Shown: one piece after another, positions 1 through 5,932 of the stretch
Numbering within the stretch: the stretch's first letter is position 1
Layout of the letters: each line of letters opens with the position of its first letter
Source: Rhodanobacter sp. A1T4
GTDB lineage: Bacteria > Pseudomonadota > Gammaproteobacteria > Xanthomonadales > Rhodanobacteraceae
DNA: 64,000 nt
Direction: 5' to 3'
NCBI RefSeq assembly: GCF_014207185.1
Contig: NZ_JACHCP010000009.1
Span: 1-64,000 of the forward strand
The notes under the pieces: model-generated
What the model was told of the DNA's origin: nothing
Databases searched by the model: none
The model's input: the letters and a program-made list of their open reading frames with translations, nothing else
Translations under genes and position numbers: made by a program

Positions 1-95
1 GTTCGGCTGCTGTGCTCAACTATGCAGGCAAACAGTTCACCCATCAGGTGTCGCCAAGTGATTACGCGTTTCTCGTCTGCGCTGACAACCCCTAA
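1..95 (+). CDS. 3' end of a cassette-encoded protein (cut by window edge)
   Basis: An open frame runs in from the left edge and stops at the TAA inside the first half-site of the first attC. Only about 30 C-terminal residues are visible, ending in FLVCADNP. The position directly before an attC and the use of its R'' TAA as stop codon match other cassette genes in this array. Function cannot be judged from this fragment. Confidence 0.6.
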   Translation, partial: SAAVLNYAGKQFTHQVSPSDYAFLVCADNP

Positions 96-146
96 CCACT
101 CATTCGAGCCGAACGGCTACGCCGCCGCTCAATTCAAGCGTTAGGC
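90..146 (+). other. attC site 1
   Basis: It begins with CCCTAAC and ends with GTTAGGC, with a central imperfect inverted repeat of the GGACGGC...GCCGCC type. It closes the cassette whose 3' end enters from the left edge. Confidence 0.85.
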
Positions 147-152
147 CTTTCA

Positions 153-470
153 TTGAGCATCGCAGAATTTCAATTCAAGTCAGCCTCGTCAAGCGAGCTC
201 GTGCTGCCGCTTTCCGAGGCTCTCGAAGCGTTGCAACTTATGGCGCAATCGGGCGTCTCTGTTTTGGGCTGGGATGGTTGGCTCCGCTACCCCGATGGTA
301 AGCTCGGCCATTCACAGCAACACCAAGGCACCGCGTCAGCTCCACAGCTAAGTCAGGCCGAGTTATATGCTTGGTTCCGCAGCACCATGCAAGACTCGCA
401 AGTTGAGCATCACCACAATCCGGAGGTATCTGGCAGTGAGCTTCTTTTTTGCATCACGTACCAGGCCTAA
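153..470 (+). CDS. Integron cassette protein, unknown function (105 aa)
   Basis: This is the first complete cassette. The frame opens with TTG 6 bp after attC1 and ends on the TAA of the R'' site of attC2, so the whole cassette is coding. The product is a small soluble protein with a Trp-rich centre (GWDGWLRYPDG) and no signal peptide or membrane segment. I do not recognise the family. The TTG start is the only one that uses nearly the full cassette; a later start is possible. Confidence 0.6.
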   Translation: MSIAEFQFKSASSSELVLPLSEALEALQLMAQSGVSVLGWDGWLRYPDGKLGHSQQHQGTASAPQLSQAELYAWFRSTMQDSQVEHHHNPEVSGSELLFCITYQA

Positions 471-514
471 CAACTCGTTCAAGGCTTTGCCGCGGCTCAA
501 TTCTAGCGTTAGGC
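465..514 (+). other. attC site 2 (short, diverged)
   Basis: GCCTAAC...GTTAGGC. At 50 bp it is about 7 bp shorter than its neighbours, and the central arm reads GGCTTTGCCGCGG instead of GGCGGACGGC. It is therefore the most divergent site of the array. Confidence 0.85.
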
Positions 515-519
515 ACCAA

Positions 520-876
520 ATGACAGATTCGGACGAAACCACCATTTTGTATCGCCCTGTTGGGCCGGAGGAGCTCGAACTTCTGCGAGCTTCCGGCTTC
601 ACTCGCTGGCCACCCAGGCTTCCCGGGCAACCTATTTTCTATCCAGTCACTAACGAGCAGTACGCTGCTGAGATTGCGGAGAAATGGAACGTCAAAGACA
701 GTGGGTACGGTGCGGTCACACGTTTCTCGGTCCGCTCATCATTTATGTCCAACTACCCCATTCAAAAGGTCGGCGGGGCTCTTCATACAGAGTGGTGGGT
801 TCCAGCCGGCGAGCTTGAGGCTCTCAATGACAACATTGTTGGCAAGATTGAGGTGCTGCGTGAGTTTGGTGCCTAA
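520..876 (+). CDS. Small conserved cassette protein of the family usually labelled ADP-ribosylation/crystallin J1
   Basis: A 118-residue protein begins with ATG 6 bp after attC2 and ends on the TAA of attC3 R''. The sequence has the recognisable layout of small bacterial proteins labelled ADP-ribosylation/crystallin J1: LYRPVGPEEL near the N-terminus, PPRLPGQPIFYPV, a V.RF.V segment, a WWVPAGELE motif and NDNIVGKIEV near the end. The label comes from databases and is not proof of ADP-ribosyl hydrolase chemistry, since the protein is far shorter than true ADP-ribosylglycohydrolases. It has no signal peptide, so it is probably cytosolic. The frame is open further upstream through attC2, but the ATG inside the cassette is the natural start. 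Confidence 0.75.
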   Translation: MTDSDETTILYRPVGPEELELLRASGFTRWPPRLPGQPIFYPVTNEQYAAEIAEKWNVKDSGYGAVTRFSVRSSFMSNYPIQKVGGALHTEWWVPAGELEALNDNIVGKIEVLREFGA

Positions 877-927
877 CATTTCGTTCAAGGCGGACGGCTT
901 CGCCGCCGCTTAACTCCAGCGTTAGAC
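871..927 (+). other. attC site 3
   Basis: GCCTAAC at the left and a variant GTTAGAC at the right, with central GGACGGCTTCGCCGCC. The variant right core belongs to the next cassette, whose own attC begins with the matching GTCTAAC. Confidence 0.9.
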
Positions 928-943
928 AACTATGGGAGGTGTC

Positions 944-1348
944 ATGCGGACATGGATTGCAATCGTTCTCGTTGCATTGCCTTCCGGGCTTTGCATTGCA
1001 CAAAGTGCTCCCGGCACAACCAATCTCGGGTGCCATGGCACGTACAGCAACTATGCGTCGGCCGACATACGAGAAACCCCTGTAAGCGGCATATATATTC
1101 AAGTCTCAAACGATAGTGTCAAAGTTCAGGGGGCGGCAGGTCTTGACGCAACCTACACCGTCATCAATCGGCAAGACAATGGCGTCGGTTTCCAACTGGA
1201 CTCAAACAAAGCATTTAGCGGCTTTCTCAACCGCTTCAGTGGTCAACTTTCGCTCATGGAGAGAGCCGGCGCGGTCAACGCCGATGGCAGTTTTCAAACT
1301 CGCCAAATCCTCAATGCGGTCTGCACCAAAGCTAGCGCCATCTTTTAG
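944..1348 (+). CDS. Secreted cassette protein, unknown function (134 aa)
   Basis: The protein starts MRTWIAIVLVALPSGLCIAQ, a classical signal peptide with likely cleavage after IAQ, so it is predicted to be exported to the periplasm. The rest is a small beta-rich domain with two cysteines, one near the mature N-terminus (GCHGTY) and one near the C-terminus (NAVCTK), which could form a disulphide. An in-frame ATG lies 12 bp upstream, but a GGGAGGT ribosome site sits between the two ATGs and is correctly placed for position 944. The cassette is bounded by matching GTTAGAC/GTCTAAC cores. I do not recognise the family. Confidence 0.65.
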   Translation: MRTWIAIVLVALPSGLCIAQSAPGTTNLGCHGTYSNYASADIRETPVSGIYIQVSNDSVKVQGAAGLDATYTVINRQDNGVGFQLDSNKAFSGFLNRFSGQLSLMERAGAVNADGSFQTRQILNAVCTKASAIF

Positions 1349-1362
1349 CTCCCGGCGAAGTT

Positions 1363-1419
1363 GTCTAACATCTCGTTCAAGGCGGACGCCTCCGGCACCG
1401 CTTAACTCCAGCGTTAGGC
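1363..1419 (+). other. attC site 4
   Basis: GTCTAAC at the left, complementary to the GTTAGAC that opens the same cassette at 921-927, and GTTAGGC at the right. The central arm is GGACGCCTCCGGCACC. Confidence 0.9.
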
Positions 1420-1616
1420 GTTTGCTCTGCCAGTGTTTCGTTTCGTGTGTTTCGCCCAGCTTCGCGCTTGCTTGTTGTCTCTCGCCGCAGCAGCACTTAG
1501 CGCGGCGTTACGGCAAGTCATGCGCCTGCAGAGCTGGTAGTTTGTAAGGGGCGGTTGCTCGGCGTTCTTCGCTTGTCCTGGCCAACGGCCTCGCCCAACC
1601 GAACCTCGCCGCAATC
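1420..1616. other. Cassette without a forward ORF
   Basis: The 197 bp between attC4 and attC5 hold no plausible plus-strand gene. A 66-codon frame runs on the minus strand from 1614 to a stop that is the TTA (TAA in reverse) of the attC4 right core. Its predicted product is Arg/Ala/Lys-rich (QARSWAKHTKRNTG near the end) and has no recognisable domain. The cassette may be non-coding, may carry a promoter or small RNA, or may encode this antisense-oriented peptide. I cannot separate these options by eye. Confidence 0.5.
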
Positions 1617-1672
1617 GTCTAACATCTCATTCAAGCGGACGGCTGCGCCGCCGCTTAACTCCAGCGTTAGGC
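1617..1672 (+). other. attC site 5
   Basis: GTCTAAC...GTTAGGC, central GGACGGCTGCGCCGCC, 56 bp. It closes the cassette without a forward ORF. Confidence 0.9.
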
Positions 1673-1736
1673 CCCCCAACAGCGCATGTACCGCCACAAT
1701 CGGCGAAAACCCTTGACCAATTTCACTCCAAACACC

Positions 1737-1964
1737 ATGAAACGAGTTTCCACCCTTGTCGCAAAAACCATTTGCATATTGTTGGCTGGCCTCGCGCTTG
1801 AAGGTTGCTTGCAGCTGGGCTTCAACAAAAACGGTCTCTATTGCACTGAAGGTCCGACTGATGTGGCACCTTCTTGCTTTGGACACTCTGCACCAAAATC
1901 GCCAGCCAGCGCTTCGCCAGCAACGGCAACCTCACTCAAAAAAGTTGATCCGAGTGAGCCCTAA
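1737..1964 (+). CDS. Putative cassette lipoprotein, unknown function (75 aa)
   Basis: From the ATG at 1737 the protein reads MKRVSTLVAKTICILLAGLALEGC, a signal peptide ending in a lipobox-like LEGC with an atypical Glu at -2. The mature part is short, with two further cysteines and a low-complexity Ser/Ala/Pro tail. The stop is the TAA of attC6 R''. An upstream in-frame ATG at 1686 would bury the hydrophobic segment, so the later start is preferred. It is probably attached to a membrane through lipid; no function is recognisable. Confidence 0.55.
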   Translation: MKRVSTLVAKTICILLAGLALEGCLQLGFNKNGLYCTEGPTDVAPSCFGHSAPKSPASASPATATSLKKVDPSEP

Positions 1965-2015
1965 CCACTCGTTCGAGGCGGACGGCTACGCCGCCGCTCA
2001 ACTCCAGCGTTATGC
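1959..2015 (+). other. attC site 6
   Basis: CCCTAAC at the left and the variant GTTATGC at the right. The right core matches GCATAAC at the start of attC7, which marks the two ends of one cassette. Confidence 0.9.
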
Positions 2016-2033
2016 CTCAAAGGGAGCATCCTC

Positions 2034-2438
2034 GTGAGTTGGGACATAAGCATTCAACGCTTCAGTCGCGTCTACACTTCGATTCAGCAAATTCCCAACG
2101 ATGAGCGTTGTGTCCCTCTTGGCTCGCAAGTCGAGGTGCGAGCTGCCATTTCTGAGGTTTTTCACGGCACCGATTGGAGCGATCCGACTTGGGGCAACTA
2201 CGATTTCCCAGGCGGCTCGATCGAATTCAACATGGGCAAGCCCGAGTCAAACAACGGCTTCATGCTCCACGTCCGCGCATCGGAACAAGTCGTCCCTCTT
2301 ATCGTTACTCTGTGTATTCAAAACGGCTGGCAAGCTTTGGACTGTGGCAGCGGTGAGTTTCTCGAGCAGTCCAATGAGCCGGCATCTGGTCAAGCTGCTT
2401 GGCTCGCTTATCGCAATCAAGTTCTCGGCAAGGCATAA
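2034..2438 (+). CDS. Conserved small cassette protein, unknown function (134 aa)
   Basis: The gene starts with GTG, preceded by an AAGGGAG ribosome site, and ends on the TAA of attC7 R''. The product is soluble and acidic, beginning MSWDISIQRFS and carrying a TDWSDPTWGNYD block, a SIEFNMGK strand and a C-terminal half with W.ALDC and FLEQS motifs. The pattern looks like a compact conserved domain rather than random coding, but I cannot assign a named family. Its GTTATGC/GCATAAC core pair differs from most of the array, pointing to separate acquisition. Confidence 0.6.
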   Translation: MSWDISIQRFSRVYTSIQQIPNDERCVPLGSQVEVRAAISEVFHGTDWSDPTWGNYDFPGGSIEFNMGKPESNNGFMLHVRASEQVVPLIVTLCIQNGWQALDCGSGEFLEQSNEPASGQAAWLAYRNQVLGKA

Positions 2439-2489
2439 CAACTCGTTCAAGGCGGACGGCTTCGCCGCCGCTTAACTCCAGCGTTAGGC
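2433..2489 (+). other. attC site 7
   Basis: GCATAAC...GTTAGGC with central GGACGGCTTCGCCGCC. The left core is the complement of the GTTATGC that opens the same cassette at 2009-2015. Confidence 0.9.
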
Positions 2490-2492
2490 CTC

Positions 2493-2915
2493 ATGAAGAC
2501 ACTCTTCCAAAAAGTAGCGTTGCTTGCGACCTTCATCATTTCCACCTCTGCATCTGCCACACAGGCGGAAGTTCGCTTCATAAAGTTTCCAAGCCGCGAT
2601 GTCGAGCGGTTAGGGCAGATCGATAAATTGACCATAACGGTAGCGTGCAGTCGGATATCGCAGCTTGCGAACATTCCGGAGCTGTATAACATCCGTATGG
2701 GTTACGAAATGCCCACCCGAAATGATTTCGAGGCAACACCAAGACTGGGCGCTGCAGCAGTTGACTTGCGGCGATGGAACAACGTCATAGGGATCTTAAT
2801 TCCGGCCGACGCAGATAGTGCGTCGTGCTTTTCTGTGACAGTTACAGCGGTAGGACGTGGCACAGGGGTTTCTGATGTCACACAGAAATGGACCGGCCAT
2901 GAGCTTGGCTTCTAA
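2493..2915 (+). CDS. Secreted cassette protein, unknown function (140 aa)
   Basis: The N-terminus MKTLFQKVALLATFIISTSASATQA is a clear Sec signal peptide with likely cleavage after SASA or TQA. The mature domain of about 115 residues has two cysteines, ACSR and SCFS, and alternates hydrophobic beta strands, as in small periplasmic domains. The ATG lies 3 bp after attC7, so the ribosome site must lie within the attC right arm or be weak. The stop is 5 bp before attC8. I do not recognise the family. Confidence 0.6.
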   Translation: MKTLFQKVALLATFIISTSASATQAEVRFIKFPSRDVERLGQIDKLTITVACSRISQLANIPELYNIRMGYEMPTRNDFEATPRLGAAAVDLRRWNNVIGILIPADADSASCFSVTVTAVGRGTGVSDVTQKWTGHELGF

Positions 2916-2920
2916 AGTTT

Positions 2921-2977
2921 GCCTAACAGTTCGTTCAAGGCGGACGGCTACGCCGCCGCTTAACTCCAGCGTTAGGC
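2921..2977 (+). other. attC site 8
   Basis: GCCTAAC...GTTAGGC with central GGACGGCTACGCCGCC, 57 bp, matching the array consensus. Confidence 0.9.
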
Positions 2978-2982
2978 CTTCA

Positions 2983-3216
2983 ATGCTCATACCTTTCTGG
3001 TTCAACGTGACTAAGGGTCTCGGCTTCGGCGTCACGGCTTCCACCGAGGCGGAAGCTGAGCAGCTACTGCGTCAATTTGGTTATCCGCCAAAAGAAGTTC
3101 AATTCACCAATGTCGTGCAAAATATTACCTTTGCAGAGCTAGACCAAAAGCATGTCGTTCCAAATTCCGGGCCTATGGTTGTTCGGGGTGTTTGGTATCC
3201 TCGGCACAATGTGTAG
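2983..3216 (+). CDS. Small cassette protein, unknown function (77 aa)
   Basis: The ATG 5 bp after attC8 opens a 77-codon frame that stops 6 bp before attC9. The protein is a small mixed alpha/beta chain with a helix-like TEAEAEQLLRQFG segment and an FTNVVQNITFAELDQ segment. It has no signal peptide. The frame is open further upstream through attC8, but that is attC sequence rather than gene. I do not recognise a family. Confidence 0.55.
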   Translation: MLIPFWFNVTKGLGFGVTASTEAEAEQLLRQFGYPPKEVQFTNVVQNITFAELDQKHVVPNSGPMVVRGVWYPRHNV

Positions 3217-3222
3217 CGTCCG

Positions 3223-3279
3223 GCCTAACCACTCGTTCAAGGTGGACAGCTACGCCGCCGCTCAACTCCAGCGTTAGGC
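3223..3279 (+). other. attC site 9
   Basis: GCCTAAC...GTTAGGC. The central arm is GGTGGACAGCTACGCCGCC, with small changes that weaken the inner stem compared with its neighbours. Confidence 0.9.
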
Positions 3280-3287
3280 CAAAAGAA

Positions 3288-3518
3288 GTGAAGTCATCTC
3301 TCACACGGCAGGAACGTCGGCATGCTCGCTTCGTCGAGGAGAGGCGGTCGCGCGCTGAGCAAAAGCGAAGCGCTATCGCATCTCAAAAGTTAGACCGGGC
3401 AAGTAAGCGCAGAGATCGAGTCAATCCAAGCGCTAGCGCCCCATCGTTACGCGAGGCCCTTTATCGTATATTTGGTGGGCCACTGGTTCGCCTCTACTAT
3501 GTGTTCAAGCGGCTCTAG
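3288..3518 (+). CDS. Small highly basic cassette protein (76 aa)
   Basis: A GTG start behind an AAAAGAAG purine run opens a 76-codon frame. The first 50 residues are packed with Arg and Lys (RQERRHARF, RSRAEQKRS, RASKRRDR), which suggests nucleic-acid or membrane-surface binding. The C-terminal 25 residues (LREALYRIFGG then LVRLYYVF) could form an amphipathic or membrane-touching helix. The gene ends 17 bp before attC10. No family is recognised, and the composition alone does not prove a DNA-binding role. Confidence 0.5.
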   Translation: MKSSLTRQERRHARFVEERRSRAEQKRSAIASQKLDRASKRRDRVNPSASAPSLREALYRIFGGPLVRLYYVFKRL

Positions 3519-3535
3519 GGCGCTGGCATGCTTGG

Positions 3536-3593
3536 GCCTAACAACTCGTTCAAGGCGGACGGGCTACGCCGCCGCTTAACTCCAGCGTTAGGC
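3536..3593 (+). other. attC site 10
   Basis: GCCTAAC...GTTAGGC, central GGACGGGCTACGCCGCC with one extra G, giving 58 bp. Confidence 0.9.
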
Positions 3594-3597
3594 ATCT

Positions 3598-4149
3598 ATG
3601 GCACAGACAACTACCATCCCGTTCAGCAAAACGAAAATTCTTCTGTTTTCATTAGCTGCCGCTGGTTTCGTAGCGCTGGGTTGCTTTCTGATACGAAAGC
3701 CTGACGGCTCTTTGCTGGAGCGTGGTTTCGGCGTTGTCAGCATAGTCTTCTTTGGCCTAGCTCTCCTCTTTGCTCTACGCAAGCTATTTGACTTCTCTCC
3801 GGGCCTCGTCCTAGATACCCGCGGATTGACTGACAACTCGAGCATATTTCCACGTGGCTTTATTCCTTGGTCAGACATATCCGGTCTGAGCGAGCAACAG
3901 ATCAAAAACCAGCGTCTTCTTTATGTGCTACTCAAGAACCCAGACAAATATATTGCATCACGTGGACCAATAATGCGGGCCGCACTGAAAGCGATGGAAA
4001 ACCGCATCCCTAGTCCGGTTGCCATTTCGTCAAACACTTTAGCCATTGGATTCGACGACATGGTCCAACTTATCAACAAGTATCTGTTGGCACAGTCGCT
4101 AGATGCGCCTAACAACTCATTCAAGGCGGACGCCTCCGGCGCCGCTTAA
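3598..4149 (+). CDS. STM3941-like membrane protein with an attC-encoded C-terminus (183 aa)
   Basis: The protein has an N-terminal pair of membrane segments (about residues 13-31 and 44-61) followed by a cytoplasmic domain with DTRGLTDNSS and FIPWSDISGL, the arrangement of the STM3941 family, whose function is unknown. The frame does not stop before attC11 but reads through it, adding APNNSFKADASGAA from the recombination site, and stops on a TAA inside the attC. This is the largest cassette of the array. The start ATG lies 4 bp after attC10. The family call rests on overall layout and is moderately certain. Confidence 0.7.
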   Translation: MAQTTTIPFSKTKILLFSLAAAGFVALGCFLIRKPDGSLLERGFGVVSIVFFGLALLFALRKLFDFSPGLVLDTRGLTDNSSIFPRGFIPWSDISGLSEQQIKNQRLLYVLLKNPDKYIASRGPIMRAALKAMENRIPSPVAISSNTLAIGFDDMVQLINKYLLAQSLDAPNNSFKADASGAA

Positions 4150-4163
4150 TTCAAGCGTTAGGC
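4107..4163 (+). other. attC site 11 (partly coding)
   Basis: GCCTAAC...GTTAGGC with central GGACGCCTCCGGCGCC. Its left 43 bp are translated as the tail of the upstream STM3941-like protein. Confidence 0.9.
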
Positions 4164-4170
4164 CTTCCAG

Positions 4171-4401
4171 ATGACTGACGATGTAGACCGATACATTGCT
4201 GGAGTTGACTTTTCTCGGCTCCCGGCACAAGCCGAGCCGGTGTTAGTTGCGCTTGGCCAGTTCAATGAGGGCAAGCCAGTTACGGCAACTTGTCCAACCT
4301 GTGGCCACGCAATCTCAGTTGAAGCTAGAGGCAACCCAACCTCTGCATGGCTACACTCATGCCCATGTGGGCTGTGCAGTGGTTCGTTCCGAGGCCTTTA
4401 G
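4171..4401 (+). CDS. Small cassette protein with a possible zinc ribbon (76 aa)
   Basis: The C-terminal half contains CPTCGH and, about 20 residues later, CPCGLC, so two CxxC-like pairs that could bind one zinc ion. The N-terminal half is acidic (MTDDVDRYIAGVDF). The protein has no signal or membrane segment. Zinc-ribbon pairs of this type occur in small nucleic-acid-binding or protein-binding modules, so a regulatory or partner-binding role is an inference only. ATG is 7 bp after attC11. Confidence 0.55.
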   Translation: MTDDVDRYIAGVDFSRLPAQAEPVLVALGQFNEGKPVTATCPTCGHAISVEARGNPTSAWLHSCPCGLCSGSFRGL

Positions 4402-4405
4402 GGCG

Positions 4406-4459
4406 TGCCAACTCGTTCAAGGCGGACGGCTTCGCCGCCGCTTAACTCAAGCGTTAGGC
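4406..4459 (+). other. attC site 12
   Basis: The left core is degenerate (TGCCAAC instead of GCCTAAC); the right core is GTTAGGC. The left change may reduce the activity of this site. Confidence 0.8.
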
Positions 4460-4479
4460 GAGCTCGACAAGGGGACTTT

Positions 4480-4818
4480 GTGAACATTGAGGAGCAACGC
4501 GAAAGTATTGAGTCAGGCTATGCATCTATGCGTTTCTTTATTTGGTGCATTGCGCTGGCCTCCATGCTCTTCGCTCAATCTCGTGCGCATTCGTTGGGTA
4601 GACTCGGCACGGACTGGATTTTCGTTGGGGCGGGCGCCCTAATCATGCTTGCAACTTTATTGGATATTCGCAGCGGTGCATCTACGCTCGTCCTGTCCAA
4701 ATTCAAACGTTCAGATGATTCGACAGGTTTCTGGACGTCAGTTGCAATCAGTGGACTATTAGGGGCAGTACTAGTTTTTGGTGCACTCGGTGATTTGTGT
4801 GGCCTATGGCAATTTTGA
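4480..4818 (+). CDS. Cassette membrane protein, unknown function (112 aa)
   Basis: GTG start behind a GGGG purine run, 20 bp after attC12. The product has three hydrophobic segments: about residues 17-32 (FFIWCIALASMLFA), 45-61 (DWIFVGAGALIMLATLL) and 86-104 (WTSVAISGLLGAVLVFGAL). It is therefore predicted to lie in the inner membrane with a short cytoplasmic N-terminus rich in Glu. No family is recognised. The frame is open through attC12, but starting there would encode attC sequence. Confidence 0.55.
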   Translation: MNIEEQRESIESGYASMRFFIWCIALASMLFAQSRAHSLGRLGTDWIFVGAGALIMLATLLDIRSGASTLVLSKFKRSDDSTGFWTSVAISGLLGAVLVFGALGDLCGLWQF

Positions 4819-4824
4819 CATTTC

Positions 4825-4881
4825 GCCTAACAAATCGTTCAAGGCAGACGGCTTCGCCGCCGCTTAACTCCAGCGTTAGAG
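4825..4881 (+). other. attC site 13
   Basis: GCCTAAC at the left and the variant GTTAGAG at the right. The right core pairs with CTCTAAC of attC14, the far end of the same cassette. Confidence 0.9.
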
Positions 4882-4886
4882 CGCAT

Positions 4887-5267
4887 ATGCAACTTCCTGA
4901 ATATCTTGCGGGATTCATTCAAGGCTTGAGCGCAGCCTCAAACTCGGTTTGGGATCAAGGTGGCCTCCAGCTAGAGATCGTCGCTGCCGACTCGGCAATC
5001 ACATGGCAGCCGCAAGCTCAGTCGACACAAGAGTTGCTTCTTGAGTTCTTTGCATGTGTCTGCGGTAACCGCTTAGGCGAGAGGACACACGAAACTTTGC
5101 CTTGCCTCAAGAGCTTCACGTCAGCACTGGGGCAAGCGTTTCCCGGTGGTTCATGCCATCTGCAGGTTGAGGAGCTTGAGGGCTCCTGGGCTTACAGGCT
5201 TCACTGCTTTGTCAAGCTGCCAGCTTGCTCTTCTTTATATTTCCGTCTTGGCTGGAGTGTCGACTGA
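4887..5267 (+). CDS. Cassette protein, unknown function (126 aa)
   Basis: ATG lies 5 bp after attC13 and the stop 4 bp before attC14. The soluble protein has a helical N-terminus (YLAGFIQGLSAASNSVW), several cysteines (FACVCGN, LPCLKS, SCHLQ, HCF, PACS) and a C-terminal SSLYFRLGWSVD strand. It has no signal peptide. The cysteines are not in a recognisable metal-binding pattern. I do not recognise a family. It sits in a cassette bounded by the distinctive GTTAGAG/CTCTAAC cores. Confidence 0.55.
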   Translation: MQLPEYLAGFIQGLSAASNSVWDQGGLQLEIVAADSAITWQPQAQSTQELLLEFFACVCGNRLGERTHETLPCLKSFTSALGQAFPGGSCHLQVEELEGSWAYRLHCFVKLPACSSLYFRLGWSVD

Positions 5268-5271
5268 TGCG

Positions 5272-5328
5272 CTCTAACATCTCGTTCAAGGCGGACGGCT
5301 TCGCCGCCGCTTAACTCCAGCGTTAACC
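5272..5328 (+). other. attC site 14, last of the array
   Basis: CTCTAAC at the left and GTTAACC at the right, central GGACGGCTTCGCCGCC. No further attC follows in the window, so this is the distal end of the array as seen here. Confidence 0.9.
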
Positions 5329-5338
5329 AGCAACGAAA

Positions 5339-5770
5339 ATGCAAACGAACACGCCCGTCAGTTTCGATGAACTCCTCGCAGGTCTCGAGTGGGCGAGCGC
5401 TGCAGGTTCCTTCGAAAACGAGGCTTACGTCAACAGGATCAGCGGTAAGGTTTTCTGCTCATCGAGTAGCGCCGATGTAGAAGAGGATCTCCCGGAAGAT
5501 ATCGAAGACAACAAGGTCTACCTGGCACTCCCGAGCAAGGGGGATCTTGGTCTCGGGCGGGAGCTCGCCTTGCACTTTGTCGAGGCCCATTTGCCGGAGT
5601 CCTACGAACTTACCTATGGGTACTTTCAAAGCCGAGGCGCGTATCAACGATTTAAGGCATTGCTCGATCGAAAGGACCGACTTGAAGATTGGTACGCGTT
5701 CGAGCAGACGGCCGTGGAAGAGGCCCTGCGAAGATGGAGTGCGGAGAACGACCTGCAGCTCAAGTCTTAG
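5339..5770 (+). CDS. UPF0158 family protein (143 aa)
   Basis: The sequence shows the UPF0158 pattern: an N-terminal helix, an AYVNRISGKVFC strand pair, an acidic DLPEDIEDNKVYLALPSKGDL block, LGRELALHFVEAHLP, then GAYQRFKALLDRKDRLEDWYAFE and a C-terminal helix. Its biochemical role is unknown. The ATG is 10 bp after attC14, the spacing of cassette genes, yet no attC follows the stop. It is either the last cassette with its own attC lost or the first host gene beyond the array. UPF0158 membership is fairly certain; cassette status is not. Confidence 0.8.
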   Translation: MQTNTPVSFDELLAGLEWASAAGSFENEAYVNRISGKVFCSSSSADVEEDLPEDIEDNKVYLALPSKGDLGLGRELALHFVEAHLPESYELTYGYFQSRGAYQRFKALLDRKDRLEDWYAFEQTAVEEALRRWSAENDLQLKS

Positions 5771-5793
5771 CCGCGCCAGAACCTTTACGCTCA

Positions 5794-5851
5794 CGGCAAT
5801 GGCTGCTTTGCGGCATGCATTTGTATCTGGCGACCCGCCGGTGTTGGCCGG
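5794..5851 (+). repeat. Diverged direct repeat, copy A
   Basis: This stretch shares the blocks GCAATGGC, TTTGCGGC, GCATTTG and TGTTGGCCG in the same order and orientation with 8522-8578, at roughly three quarters identity by eye. The two copies bracket the hydrolase-regulator block. Confidence 0.5.
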
Positions 5852-5932
5852 ATAGCGACCGCTCCCCGTGTCGCTGTCCGAGGCATTTTTGTCGTCGCGA
5901 GCATCCGCTTTGGGGCAGTTTTCTAAGAAGTG

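Noticed and set aside
90-5328. Regularly spaced repeats that might suggest a CRISPR array
   Set aside because: Repeats are 50-58 bp with RYYYAAC/GTTRRRY ends, spacers are 200-500 bp and mostly coding, and no cas genes are present; this is attC structure.
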